Source: JAYSFC01 sp041913505 (GTDB lineage: Bacteria > Pseudomonadota > Gammaproteobacteria > Burkholderiales > Burkholderiaceae_C). Taken from it: a stretch of 64,000 nucleotides of DNA. The stretch spans positions 1 to 64,000 of the forward strand of contig JAYSFC010000003.1 of assembly GCA_041913505.1 (NCBI GenBank). Reading direction: 5' to 3'. Below are positions 1-8,629 of the stretch, piece by piece. A model generated the notes under the pieces. That model made no database searches and was not told where the DNA came from. It saw nothing but the letters and a program-made list of their open reading frames with translations. How positions within the stretch are numbered: position 1 is the first letter of the stretch; each line of letters begins with the position of its first letter. The translations under genes and the position numbers were made by a program.

Positions 1-1
1 C

Positions 2-718
2 GGCGCCACGCCCGAGGTGGCCAAGGCCGCCGTGCGCCGCTCCAACACCATCATTGCCTCGCTGATGGTCAAGCTCGGCGACGCCGACGCGATGATCTGC
101 GGTCTCGTGGGTACCTACGAGACGCACCTCGAGCGCATCCACAACATTCTGGGCCACGCGCCCGGCGTGGCCCAGTACGCTGCGCTCAACGCGCTGATGA
201 CCAACAACGGCCCGCTGTTCATTGCCGACACCTATGTGAACGAAGACCCCACGGCCGAGCAGCTCGCCGACATCGCCTGGGCCTCGGTGCAGGAGGTGCA
301 GCGCTTCGGCCTGCCGGCCAAGGTGGCCTTCCTCTCGCACTCGAGCTTTGGCTCGTCCAAGCGCGCCTCGGCCCGCAAAATGCGCGCGGCACGCGACCTG
401 TTCGTGGCCCGTCACCCCGAGATCGAGTGCGACGGCGAGCTGCACGGCGATGCCGCGCTCGAGCCCAGGATCCGGCACACCTACCTGGCAGACTCCACGC
501 TCACGGGCTCGGCCAACCTGCTGATGTGCCCGAACATCGACTCGGCCAACATCCTCTACAACGTGCTCAAGACGACCACGAGCGGCGGCGTCACCGTGGG
601 ACCCATCCTCATGGGGACCGCCGCCACGGCCTACATACTCACGCCCGCCGCCACGGTACGCCGCGTGCTGAACATGACGGCCCTGGCCGTGGCAAGCGCC
701 GCCGCGCGCCGCAAGTGA
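2..718 (+). CDS. maeB: NADP-dependent malic enzyme, C-terminal part (partial)
   Basis: The reading frame is open from the first bases of the window, so the gene begins upstream. The 238 visible residues match the phosphotransacetylase-like C-terminal domain fused to large malic enzymes. Recognisable stretches are GATPEVAKAAVRRSN at the start, a serine-rich SHSSFGSSK segment, and a closing segment with LADSTLTGSANLLMCPN and KTTTSGGVTVGP. Malic enzyme decarboxylates malate to pyruvate with reduction of NADP. In the family this C-terminal domain is considered regulatory (acetyl-CoA sensing) and not a working acetyltransferase. The catalytic domain is not in view. A plain phosphate acetyltransferase is the alternative, but the sequence style and ending fit MaeB better. 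Confidence 0.85.
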   Translation, partial: GATPEVAKAAVRRSNTIIASLMVKLGDADAMICGLVGTYETHLERIHNILGHAPGVAQYAALNALMTNNGPLFIADTYVNEDPTAEQLADIAWASVQEVQRFGLPAKVAFLSHSSFGSSKRASARKMRAARDLFVARHPEIECDGELHGDAALEPRIRHTYLADSTLTGSANLLMCPNIDSANILYNVLKTTTSGGVTVGPILMGTAATAYILTPAATVRRVLNMTALAVASAAARRK

Positions 719-731
719 ACGGGCGGGGATG

Positions 732-755
732 AAAAGCGGGGCGCTTCAGCCCCGC
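732..755 (-). terminator. Hairpin terminator after the MFS gene, overlapping its stop
   Basis: A 7-bp perfect stem (GCGGGGC / GCCCCGC, 736-742 and 749-755) with a 6-nt loop is followed, when read on the minus strand, by four T residues. It spans the end of the MFS gene and lies just after maeB, so it may stop transcription from both sides. The short T-run makes it a moderate candidate. Confidence 0.5.
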
Positions 756-1972
756 GCAGAGGCACCCGCCCCCCACACGGCGCGCCGGTGCAGCCAGGCA
801 GACGCGCCGAACACCACCAGCCCCCCGAGCGCGAGCGCCGCCCCCACCCAGCCCGTAGCAGCCCAGCCCCAGCCCCACACCACTGCCATGCCGCCGAGCC
901 ATGCGCCCAGCGCATTGGCAGCGTTGAAGGCCGAGTGGTTGAGAGCGGCGGCCAGCGTCTGCGCATCGCCCGCCACATCCATGAGCCGTACCTGCAGCGC
1001 CGGGCCCAGCGCTCCCAGCGTACCCACGAGGAAAGTACCCGCCACCGCGAACGGCAGCACGGGCACCGTGAGCGCAAACAGCACCAGCACTGCACAACCC
1101 CAAGCCAGAATGGCCGCGATGGTCGCCATGAGGTGGCGGTCTACGAACTTTGGCCCCACCCAGTTACCCGCCACCATGCCGAGGCCGAACAGCGCGAGCA
1201 CGAATGGAAGCCCCTCAGGCGGCAGGTGCGCCACCTCGAACATCGTGGGCTTGATGTAGCTGAACACCGAGAACAGTCCGCCGAAGCCCACGGCCCCGAC
1301 GCCGAGCGTGAGCCACACCTGCGGCCGGCGCAGCGCGCCCAGCTCGCACCAGGGGCTGGCCTGCAGGGGCGCCGCCTCGTCGGGCACATGGCGGCGCACC
1401 AGCCACACAGTCAGCAGGCCGATGGCGCCCACGAGCGCAAAGGCTGCGCGCCAGCCCAGCACCTCCCCCATCCAGGCGGACAGCGGCACCCCCACCACCA
1501 CGGCCACCGTCAGCCCCATCATGATCTGCCCCACGGCCGCTGCGCGCCGCCCCGGAGGCGCCAGCCCCGCAGCCACGAGCGCTGCCACGCCGAAGTACGT
1601 GCCATGCGGTAGCCCCGTGACGAAGCGCAGCAGGTTCAGCGACAGGTAGCCCGGCGCCAGTGCGCTCGCGAAGTTGCCGAGCGCGAAAAAAGCCATCAGC
1701 GCCATGAGCAGCGCACGGCGGCGCATGCGTGCGCCCAGTACCGCGAGCACCGGTGCGCCCACCACCACGCCGAGCGCGTAGGCACTGATCACATGGCCCG
1801 CCGTGGGGATGGAAACGCCGAGGTCACCCGCCACCTCGGGCAACAAACCCATGATGGCGAACTCGCCCGTGCCGATGCCGAAACCACCCACCGCAAGCGC
1901 CAGGATGGCGGCCGTGGGCGATGCGGGCGGCGCACCGTGGACAGTGACGGATCGGGAAGGCGACAGGGGCAT
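746..1972 (-). CDS. MFS efflux transporter, DHA1 (AraJ-like) type
   Basis: The product has about 408 residues and a dozen hydrophobic segments. The motif GFGIGTGEFAIMGLLPEVA near the start and GARMRRR in the first cytoplasmic loop are characteristic of the drug:H+ antiporter-1 group related to AraJ/YdhP sugar or drug exporters. I chose the ATG at 1972. An in-frame GTG at 2050 would add 26 residues, but that stretch has poor GC-rich third positions and looks untranslated. The gene diverges from marR across a perfect palindrome, so it is probably repressed by MarR and relieved by a small aromatic or drug-like ligand. The substrate cannot be read from sequence. Confidence 0.85.
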   Translation of the reverse strand: MPLSPSRSVTVHGAPPASPTAAILALAVGGFGIGTGEFAIMGLLPEVAGDLGVSIPTAGHVISAYALGVVVGAPVLAVLGARMRRRALLMALMAFFALGNFASALAPGYLSLNLLRFVTGLPHGTYFGVAALVAAGLAPPGRRAAAVGQIMMGLTVAVVVGVPLSAWMGEVLGWRAAFALVGAIGLLTVWLVRRHVPDEAAPLQASPWCELGALRRPQVWLTLGVGAVGFGGLFSVFSYIKPTMFEVAHLPPEGLPFVLALFGLGMVAGNWVGPKFVDRHLMATIAAILAWGCAVLVLFALTVPVLPFAVAGTFLVGTLGALGPALQVRLMDVAGDAQTLAAALNHSAFNAANALGAWLGGMAVVWGWGWAATGWVGAALALGGLVVFGASAWLHRRAVWGAGASARG

Positions 1973-2076
1973 GGTCAAACCGGGGAAAACCCGCAATTCT
2001 GCCGACGAACGCGATTTCGTGCCCGAAGGTACATCCCCCAATGGCTTCACTCTCCATGCGATTCCTATTTCAGGCC

Positions 2077-2106
2077 ATCAAATCATTTGAATTCAAATGA
2101 TTTGAT
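2077..2106. promoter_or_regulatory. Perfect 30-bp palindrome, probable MarR operator
   Basis: The left half ATCAAATCATTTGAA is exactly complementary to the right half, with no spacer, centred between 2091 and 2092. It sits in an AT-rich island between the divergent MFS and marR genes and ends five bases before the first marR ATG. MarR dimers typically bind such palindromes and autoregulate. A -10-like TATGAT at 2111-2116 abuts the marR start, so marR may be nearly leaderless or start at the second ATG (2118). Confidence 0.75.
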
Positions 2107-2111
2107 AAAAT

Positions 2112-2588
2112 ATGATCATGAATGCCCTCCATGAACCGCCTATCCAAGCCAAGCGCCTGCTGGGCGTGCGCCTGGTCGGCCTGGGCCGGCGCTGGCGCCA
2201 GACGCTCGACACGCACCTGGCCACGCAGGGCCTCAGCGATGCCGCATGGGCGCCGCTGGTGCACCTGCAGCGGCTCGGCGACGGGCTCTCGCAAAGCGAA
2301 CTGGCCGCGGCTGCGGGGCTCGACGGCTCCAGCCTCGTGCGGCTGCTCGACATCCTCGTCGAGCAAGGACTGATCGAGCGCCGCGCCGACGCCGCCGACC
2401 GCCGCATCAAGCGCGTCTACCTCACGGCACCGGGCCGGCGCAGCGTGGCCCGCATCCGCAAACGGCTCACGGTGATCGAAGACACGCTGCTGGCCGACCT
2501 TGACGACGCTACCGCACACACGCTGCTGCAGGCGTTCGAGCAGATTGAAGCGCGCATCGCGGCCATGGCCGCACAGGACACGCCATGA
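2112..2588 (+). CDS. MarR-family transcriptional regulator
   Basis: This 158-residue winged-helix repressor has the MarR core LSQSELAAAAGLDGSSLVRLLDILVEQGLIERR at about residues 58-90. It is followed by the wing (DAADRRIKRVYLTAPG) and a C-terminal dimerisation helix. It heads an operon with the FUSC gene, whose start overlaps its stop by four bases (ATGA). It diverges from an MFS exporter across a perfect palindrome. The layout (regulator, FUSC-type exporter, divergent MFS) suggests control of efflux of a phenolic or aromatic compound. ATG codons at 2112 and 2118 are both possible starts. Confidence 0.9.
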   Translation: MIMNALHEPPIQAKRLLGVRLVGLGRRWRQTLDTHLATQGLSDAAWAPLVHLQRLGDGLSQSELAAAAGLDGSSLVRLLDILVEQGLIERRADAADRRIKRVYLTAPGRRSVARIRKRLTVIEDTLLADLDDATAHTLLQAFEQIEARIAAMAAQDTP

Positions 2589-3715
2589 CACCCACCTCGC
2601 CCTCGTCCCTCGCTCAGCCCCATCCACGCCACCACCACACCCTGCTGCACCTGCTAGCCCTGGCCCGGCTACGCGAAAGCCTGGCCGTGGCGCGCCCGCC
2701 CTCGGTGCGCAACGCCGGCGTGGCTGGCGCACAGGCCGCACTCGGCGTGGCGGTGGTGGCCGCACTCGCCTGGGCATCCCCCTGGATGGAATACGCGGGC
2801 TACGCCACGCTGGGCGCGCTCGCGGCGCTGTTCGGCCGCTTCGCCACGCCAAGCGACCGTGGGCGCCTCGTGGCCGTGGCCGGCGCGTTGCTCGTAGCAC
2901 CGGTTGCGCTGCTGTCGGGGCTGGCCTGGTTGGGCGCGAGCCCGGTGGTACTGCTACTCGCGCTGGCGGCCGCAGCGGGCGTGCTGGCCTCGCTCTCGCA
3001 CCGCGCGCAGTTGGGCGCGCCGGGCGCCGTGATCTTCGTGTTTGCAGCAAGCGCCGCGCTCGCCCCGATCGACAGCGGGGCGGCCGTGCTCGCACGCACG
3101 GGCGCTGTCGCCTGCGGCGCAGCCATCGCCTGGCTGTTGTGCCGCACGACCGATGGACTGCGCGACCCGCTGGCAGGCCCTGCCACCACGCCACCGGCCG
3201 CCAGCATCGGCCCCGGCTACGCGCTGCGGCCCGCCACGCGCGTGGCGGCCTGCGCCGCGCTGGCCGGACTGGCCGCGCATGCGGCGGGCTGGTCGCACCC
3301 CGCCTGGGCGGCCATCGGCGCCATCGCCGTCGTGCAGGGCGCGCACTTGCCGGGCACCATGCACCGGGCCTGGCAGCGCGTGCTGGGCACGCTGGTGGGC
3401 GCGGCACTGGCGTGGGCGCTGCTGTCGCTGCAGCCCTCGTTCTGGCAGACGGTGCTCGCCGTGGTCGTGCTGCAGTGCATTACCGAGCTGGTGATCGGCT
3501 TCAACTACGCCTTCGGCCAGGCTTTCGTGACGCCCATGGCGCTGCTCATGGTGTCGCTCGCGGCACCCGCCGGCGCGGCGGACATGGCGCTCTCGCGCAT
3601 TGCCGACACGGCCCTGGGCGCCGTGGCCGGGGTGGCGCTGGCCGTGCTGTTCTCCACGCTGGACGAGCGCAGGCACCTCGCGCAACACCACGCTGCCGGA
3701 ATCAAGCGCTCATGA
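2585..3715 (+). CDS. FUSC-family membrane protein (fusaric acid resistance-like)
   Basis: This 376-residue inner membrane protein has two hydrophobic halves. Residues about 40-185 hold four or five helices and residues about 215-365 hold a second set that includes SHPAWAAIGAIAVVQG, a stretch typical of the FUSC/aromatic acid exporter family. It is shorter than full-length FUSC or AaeB proteins (about 650-700 residues) and has little of the large cytoplasmic domain, so it belongs to the short FUSC-like group. Its ATG overlaps the marR stop, implying translational coupling. The probable role is export of an organic acid or phenolic compound sensed by MarR. The substrate is unknown. Confidence 0.8.
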   Translation: MTPTSPSSLAQPHPRHHHTLLHLLALARLRESLAVARPPSVRNAGVAGAQAALGVAVVAALAWASPWMEYAGYATLGALAALFGRFATPSDRGRLVAVAGALLVAPVALLSGLAWLGASPVVLLLALAAAAGVLASLSHRAQLGAPGAVIFVFAASAALAPIDSGAAVLARTGAVACGAAIAWLLCRTTDGLRDPLAGPATTPPAASIGPGYALRPATRVAACAALAGLAAHAAGWSHPAWAAIGAIAVVQGAHLPGTMHRAWQRVLGTLVGAALAWALLSLQPSFWQTVLAVVVLQCITELVIGFNYAFGQAFVTPMALLMVSLAAPAGAADMALSRIADTALGAVAGVALAVLFSTLDERRHLAQHHAAGIKRS

Positions 3716-3791
3716 AACCCGCGAAACCTGGCCGCGCCGAGCCGCGCACCGGGGCAATGTAAGCTGCGGGCATCCCTACCCGGAGCCCCGC

Positions 3792-4493
3792 ATGCAACCC
3801 AACGACGTTCAGGTTCTCGCCTTCGACATCTTCGGCACCGTCGTGGACTGGCACGGCAGCATCGAGCGCGAGGTGCGCGCGCTGTACCCCCAGGTCGACG
3901 CCGACGCCTTCGCGCTCGCCTGGCGCGCGGGCTACCAGCCAGCCATGCAGCGCGTGCGCAGCGGCGAACTCGGCTGGACGCTGATCGACGACCTGCACCG
4001 GATGGTGCTCGACCAGATCCTGCCGCGCTTCGGACTTGCCCACCTCGGCGAAGACGAGCGCCGCCAGCTCAACCGCGTGTGGCACCGGCTCGATGCCTGG
4101 CCCGACAGCGTGGAGGGCCTCACGCGGCTCAAGCGCCGCTACACCATCACTTCGCTATCCAACGGCAACATCGGCCTGCTGACCGACATGGCCAAGCACG
4201 CGGGCCTGCCGTGGGACTGCGTGCTGTCGGCCGAGGTGTTCCGCGCCTACAAGCCCGACCCGGCCACCTACCTGGGTGCGGCGCGCGTGTTCGACCTGCC
4301 GCCGCGGCAGGTGATGCTGGTGGCCGCGCACCATGACGACCTGGCCGGTGCGCGCGCCTGCGGGCTGCGCACGGCCTACATCGAGCGGCCGCACGAGTTC
4401 GGCGCGGCCCACCCCAAGGACGTATCGCCCCAACCTGGCAACGACCTGCACTGCGAGAACCTCGTGGCGCTGGCCGAGCGGCTGGGCTGCTGA
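3792..4493 (+). CDS. HAD hydrolase, haloacid dehalogenase type II-like
   Basis: The 233-residue protein starts at the ATG preceded by CGGAG. The HAD nucleophile motif FDIFGTVVD places the catalytic Asp at residue 12. Motif II is SLSNGN and motif III lysine lies in YKPDP, both in the arrangement of (S)-2-haloacid dehalogenases, which hydrolyse 2-haloacids to 2-hydroxyacids. The last motif reads AAHHDDLAGA, so the Asn seen in characterised dehalogenases is His here, while the following acidic residue is kept. It could therefore act on another small substrate. It is convergent with the biotin carboxylase gene and seven bases away from it. Confidence 0.8.
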   Translation: MQPNDVQVLAFDIFGTVVDWHGSIEREVRALYPQVDADAFALAWRAGYQPAMQRVRSGELGWTLIDDLHRMVLDQILPRFGLAHLGEDERRQLNRVWHRLDAWPDSVEGLTRLKRRYTITSLSNGNIGLLTDMAKHAGLPWDCVLSAEVFRAYKPDPATYLGAARVFDLPPRQVMLVAAHHDDLAGARACGLRTAYIERPHEFGAAHPKDVSPQPGNDLHCENLVALAERLGC

Positions 4494-4500
4494 CGCAGGG

Positions 4501-6234
4501 CTACGCCTCCTCGATGCGCGCGATGCACACGCCCGCCGCATGGTAGCTGCCGGCCTCGGCCTGCAGCGCGATGCGGCCTGCGCGGTGCGCCGTCACCTGC
4601 ATCTCCATCTTCATGGCTTCCATGACGGCGATCACATCGCCCTCCTGGACTGCATCGCCATCGGCCACCTTCCAGGCATGGAGGTTGCCCGCGATGGGCG
4701 AGCTGACGGCCGCTGCGTCCTTGGCGGCTTCGGCTGCAGGCGCCTGCGTGGCGCCACCACCGGCGGCGGCCAGCCCTTGCAACAACACGGCCGGCAGGCC
4801 CAGCGACACGCGGCGGCCGTCGATCTCGATGGCCGTGCGCAGCAGGCTGCTGTCGGGCTGGGGCTCGGCACGCACGGCCGCCGCCAGGGTATTGGCGAAG
4901 TCGGTCTCGATCCAGCGCGTGTGAACCCGAAAGCCATCCGCCCCGACGAAGTCCGCATGGTCGATCACCGCGCGGTGGAAGGGCAGCACCGAGGCCACGC
5001 CCTCAATGCGAAACTCGGCCAGTGCACGCCGTGCGCGCGCCAGCGCCTGCTCGCGCGTGGCGCCGCTCACGATGAGCTTGGCCATGAGCGAATCGAACGT
5101 GCCTGGCACCACGGAGCCTGTCTGCACGCCCGTATCCAGCCGCACGCCGGGGCCGCCGGGCGCCTCGAAGCGCGCCACCGGGCCCGGGGTGGGCAGGAAG
5201 CCCCGGCCCACGTCCTCGGCGTTGATGCGGAACTCGATCGAGTGGCCCAGCGGTGCCGGCGTGGCAGTGATGGACAGCGGCAGGCCGTCGGCCACGCGCA
5301 GCTGCTCCACCACGAGGTCCACCCCCGCGGTCTGCTCGGTCACGGGGTGCTCCACCTGCAGGCGCGTGTTCACCTCGAGGAAGGAGATGGCGCCGCTGGT
5401 GGAGAGCAGGAACTCCACCGTGCCCGCGCTCACGTAGCCCGCCGCCGCGCAGATGTCGCGCGCTGCGGCATGGATGCGTTCGCGCTGCGCATCGGTGAGG
5501 AAAGGCGCGGGCGCCTCCTCCACCAGCTTCTGGTTGCGCCGCTGCAGCGAGCAGTCGCGCGTGCCGAGGACGACCACGTTGCCATGCTGGTCGGCGATGA
5601 CCTGGGCCTCGATGTGGCGCGGCTTGTCGAGGAACTGCTCGACGAAGCACTCGCCGCGGCCGAAGGCCGTGACCGCCTCGCGCACGGCGGACTCGTACAA
5701 CTCGGCCACCTCGTCCATGCGCCAGGCGATCTTCATGCCGCGCCCGCCGCCGCCGAACGCGGCCTTGATGATGATGGGCAGGCCATGCTCCTCGGCGAAG
5801 CGCAGCACTTCAGCGGCGTCCTTCACGGGTTCCTTCGTGCCGGCGACCAGCGGCGCCCCTACCTGCAGCGCGATCTTGCGCGCGGCCACCTTGTCGCCCA
5901 GCTGGGTGATGGTGGAGGGCTTGGGGCCGATCCAGGTCAGGCCCGCGTCGATCACGGCCTGGGCGAAGGCCGCGTTCTCGGACAAGAAGCCATAGCCGGG
6001 GTGCACGGCGTCCGCCCCGCTCTTCTTGGCGATCTCCAGCAGCTTGGGAATGTTCAGGTAAGTGTCGGCGGGCTTGTCGCCGTCGAGGCCGTACGCTTCG
6101 CCCGCCATGCGCGCGTGCAGTGCATCGATGTCGGCATTGGCGTACACGGCCACAGACTGCACGCCATAGTCGGCGCAGGCGCGGATGATGCGGACGGCGA
6201 TTTCACCCCGGTTGGCGATCAGAACTTTTTTCAT
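4501..6234 (-). CDS. Biotin carboxylase with C-terminal biotin carrier domain
   Basis: The 577-residue protein begins MKKVLIANRGEIAVR. It has a biotin carboxylase N domain (1-115), an ATP-grasp domain with AAFGGGGRGM near residue 165 and EVNTRLQVEHPVTE near 290, and the C domain ending around 445. A linker rich in Ala leads to a biotinyl domain with EAMKM, which places the biotinylated Lys at 542. It overlaps the fused pxpBC gene by four bases and closes the pyroglutamate operon. Such proteins supply carboxybiotin to a carboxyltransferase. Here the only candidate partner in the operon is PxpC, a family homologous to the urea carboxylase transferase domain. A role in acetyl- or propionyl-CoA carboxylation cannot be excluded. 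Confidence 0.85.
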   Translation of the reverse strand: MKKVLIANRGEIAVRIIRACADYGVQSVAVYANADIDALHARMAGEAYGLDGDKPADTYLNIPKLLEIAKKSGADAVHPGYGFLSENAAFAQAVIDAGLTWIGPKPSTITQLGDKVAARKIALQVGAPLVAGTKEPVKDAAEVLRFAEEHGLPIIIKAAFGGGGRGMKIAWRMDEVAELYESAVREAVTAFGRGECFVEQFLDKPRHIEAQVIADQHGNVVVLGTRDCSLQRRNQKLVEEAPAPFLTDAQRERIHAAARDICAAAGYVSAGTVEFLLSTSGAISFLEVNTRLQVEHPVTEQTAGVDLVVEQLRVADGLPLSITATPAPLGHSIEFRINAEDVGRGFLPTPGPVARFEAPGGPGVRLDTGVQTGSVVPGTFDSLMAKLIVSGATREQALARARRALAEFRIEGVASVLPFHRAVIDHADFVGADGFRVHTRWIETDFANTLAAAVRAEPQPDSSLLRTAIEIDGRRVSLGLPAVLLQGLAAAGGGATQAPAAEAAKDAAAVSSPIAGNLHAWKVADGDAVQEGDVIAVMEAMKMEMQVTAHRAGRIALQAEAGSYHAAGVCIARIEEA

Positions 6235-7832
6235 GGCGTTTCCACGGGCTCGAAAGATTGAATGGGGTTGAAACGCACCCAGGCGTTCACAGGAATCTGC
6301 CCCGCGCGGTCCAAGTGGTAGGGCGCGACGCAGCCGATGACGGGATAGCCCCCGGTGAGCGGATGGTCGGCCAGGAACAGCACGGGCTGGCCGCTCGGGG
6401 GCACCTGGATGGCGCCCGTGGGCGTGCCCTCGCTTTGCAGCTCGCCGGTCACTGCGCGCGCCAGCGGCTCCTCGCCTGCCAGGCGCAGCCCCACGCGGTT
6501 GGACTGGGGCGTGACGCGCCAGCGCTGGCTTGCGAGCAGCGCCACGGCCTCGGGCGTGAACCAGTCGGTGCGCGGGCCCAGCACCACGTCGAGCACCACG
6601 TCCTCATGCACGCTGGGCAGGCCGGTGGGCGGCAGTTCTGCAGCGCCCACGGTGCCCGCCGCGGGGCGCAGCGCGAGCACGTCGCCCGCCGCGAGAGCCG
6701 GCGGACCCACGTGCGCGAGCGTGTCGGTAGAGCAACTGCCCAGCACGGGCTGCACAGCAAAGCCGCCGCGCGCGGCCAGGTAGCAGCGCGTGCCCGCCGT
6801 GGGCTCGCCAATGGCAAGCACGTCGCCGTCGGCCAGCGCCACGCCCTGGTAGCGCGGTACGCTCCAGCGCGCGCCCGCGGCGGTGGTAAGCGTGAGGGGC
6901 GCATCGGCCCCCGTGACGGCCACCACGGTCTCGCCGCGGCTGCGCAGTTGGAGGCCCCCGTTCACGGTTTCGAGGCAGGCCGCATCGGACGGATTGCCCA
7001 CGAGCCGGTTGGCCGTGCGGCATGCGCCCTGGTCCATGGCCCCGGAGGCCGACACGCCCTGCCCCGCCTGGCCGAGGCGGCCCAGGTCCTGGAACAGCGT
7101 GAGCAGTCCGGGCGCGCGCACTTCGAGCGCAGGGCCCGTGCCGTGCGCCGCTGCGGCAGTTTTGGCAGCTTTTTGGCCGCCAGTGCTCTCCAGCGCTGCG
7201 AAAGCAGCTCCTGAAAGCGTAGCAATATCGACGAAGCGCACGCGATAGCCCGGCTGCAGCAGCGCGGGCACCTCGCGGCCGAGGTCCCACATCGCGGTGG
7301 GCGTGGTGCCAATAATCTGCCAGCCACCCGGGCTGGCCTGCGGGTACACGGCGCTGAACGTGCCCGCCAAGGCTACGGAGCCCGCCGGCAGGCGCGTGCG
7401 CGGCGTGGCGCGGCGCGGCACGTTGAAGCTTGGGTGGCCGCCCGCGAGGTAGCCGAAGCCCGGCGCGAAGCCCGTGAAGGCCACGGTGTATTCGCTGCCC
7501 GTGTGGCGGCGCACCACCTCCTCGGGCGTGATGCCGAGGATCTGCGCCACCTCGGCGAGGTCCTCGCCGTCGTAGCGCACGGGAATCTCGACGAGCGTAC
7601 CGCCGCGCTCCACCTGCGCACTCACGTCGCGGCGCGAGAGCGCCTGCACGATGCCCGCCATGCTCTGCACGGCGGGGCGGAAGGTGATCAGCAGCGTGCG
7701 CGCGGCGGGCACGATCTCGTCCACGCCGGCGAGCGGCTCGCGCTGCAGCGAGGCCAGCAGCGCGAGCGTCTGCTCCAGATTGTCGAGCTCGACCAGGACC
7801 GCATTGAGGTTGACGGGCAGGAAACGCTTCAT
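6231..7832 (-). CDS. pxpBC: Fused 5-oxoprolinase subunits PxpB-PxpC (KipI-KipA type)
   Basis: The 533-residue protein joins two families that are separate in E. coli. Residues about 1-215 are PxpB/KipI, with the conserved HTGSEYTVAFTGFAPGFGYL and PAGSVALAGTFSAVYP segments. Residues about 235-525 are PxpC/KipA, with LTLFQDLGRLGQAGQGV, an SNRVGLRL stretch and ADHPLTGGYPVIG. An Ala/Thr-rich linker lies between. Together with PxpA these subunits hydrolyse 5-oxoproline to glutamate using ATP. The same domain pair forms the middle of urea carboxylase, so annotation pipelines often call it urea amidolyase. The pcp and pxpA neighbours favour the 5-oxoproline role. The gene starts 15 bases after pxpA and overlaps the biotin carboxylase gene by four bases. 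Confidence 0.88.
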   Translation of the reverse strand: MKRFLPVNLNAVLVELDNLEQTLALLASLQREPLAGVDEIVPAARTLLITFRPAVQSMAGIVQALSRRDVSAQVERGGTLVEIPVRYDGEDLAEVAQILGITPEEVVRRHTGSEYTVAFTGFAPGFGYLAGGHPSFNVPRRATPRTRLPAGSVALAGTFSAVYPQASPGGWQIIGTTPTAMWDLGREVPALLQPGYRVRFVDIATLSGAAFAALESTGGQKAAKTAAAAHGTGPALEVRAPGLLTLFQDLGRLGQAGQGVSASGAMDQGACRTANRLVGNPSDAACLETVNGGLQLRSRGETVVAVTGADAPLTLTTAAGARWSVPRYQGVALADGDVLAIGEPTAGTRCYLAARGGFAVQPVLGSCSTDTLAHVGPPALAAGDVLALRPAAGTVGAAELPPTGLPSVHEDVVLDVVLGPRTDWFTPEAVALLASQRWRVTPQSNRVGLRLAGEEPLARAVTGELQSEGTPTGAIQVPPSGQPVLFLADHPLTGGYPVIGCVAPYHLDRAGQIPVNAWVRFNPIQSFEPVETP

Positions 7833-7847
7833 CGGCCGTGATCCCCG

Positions 7848-8612
7848 TTACGCCGCAAACGAGGCGATGGCGACGCCTTCCTGCTCGAAGCGTTCGCGCA
7901 GCCGGCGTGCGATGGCCACGGCGTCGGGGCTGTCGCCGTGCACACAGATCGAGTCAGCCTCGATGCGCACGATGCTGCCGTCGATGGCCTCGACAGTGCC
8001 CTCGCGCACCAAGCGCAGCATGCGTTCGGCGATCTGTTGCGCGTCGTGCAGCACGGCGCCCTTTTCGCGGCGCGAAACCAGCGCGCCCGTGGGCGTGTAG
8101 GCACGGTCGGCAAAGGCCTCGGCCACCACGCGCAGGCCCGCGCCGCGCGCCCAGCCGATCAGCGGCGATCCCGCGAGCGCCACGAGCACCAGGTCCGGGT
8201 CCACCGCGCGCAGGGCCGCGATCACATCGCGCGCCTGCCGCTCGTCATGGGCGATGGTGTTGTAGAGCGCGCCATGCGGCTTCACGTAGCGCACGGTGGT
8301 GCCGGCCGCTCGGGCCAGGCCCTGGAGCGCGCCGATCTGGTAGATCACGTCGGCCACGAGGTCGCTGCTTTCCACGTCCATGTTGCGGCGGCCGAAGCCC
8401 ACGAGGTCGCGGTAGCCCACGTGCGCGCCCACCACCACGCCGCGCGCGGCGGCCTCGCGCAACGTGCGCAGGATACCGGCCGCATCGCCCGCATGGAAGC
8501 CACAGGCCACGTTGGCGCTGCTCACGATGCCCAGCATGGCCGCGTCGTCGCCCATGCGCCAGGTGCCCAGGCTCTCGCCCAGGTCGCTGTTCAAGTCCAT
8601 CTTCATCATCAT
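7848..8612 (-). CDS. pxpA: 5-oxoprolinase subunit A (LamB/YcsF family)
   Basis: The 254-residue cytosolic protein has the family landmarks DLNSDLGES at residues 6-14, SSANVACGFHAGD, GAHVGYRDLVGFGRR, and VKPHGALYN followed by an EAFADRAYTPTGALVSR segment. PxpA is the component thought to bind 5-oxoproline and act with PxpB/PxpC. The start is the first of three consecutive ATG codons (8612), preceded by GGAG at a good distance. The gene lies 17 bases after pcp and 15 bases before pxpBC, which supports one transcript. An upstream extension of the open frame overlaps pcp and is not coding. Confidence 0.92.
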   Translation of the reverse strand: MMMKMDLNSDLGESLGTWRMGDDAAMLGIVSSANVACGFHAGDAAGILRTLREAAARGVVVGAHVGYRDLVGFGRRNMDVESSDLVADVIYQIGALQGLARAAGTTVRYVKPHGALYNTIAHDERQARDVIAALRAVDPDLVLVALAGSPLIGWARGAGLRVVAEAFADRAYTPTGALVSRREKGAVLHDAQQIAERMLRLVREGTVEAIDGSIVRIEADSICVHGDSPDAVAIARRLRERFEQEGVAIASFAA

Positions 8613-8629
8613 GTTCTCCGGGTGGGGTG

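Noticed and set aside
4501..7832. Urea amidolyase (urea carboxylase plus allophanate hydrolase)
   Set aside because: There is no allophanate hydrolase or urea-related gene, and pcp and pxpA are in the same operon, so 5-oxoproline metabolism is the better reading.
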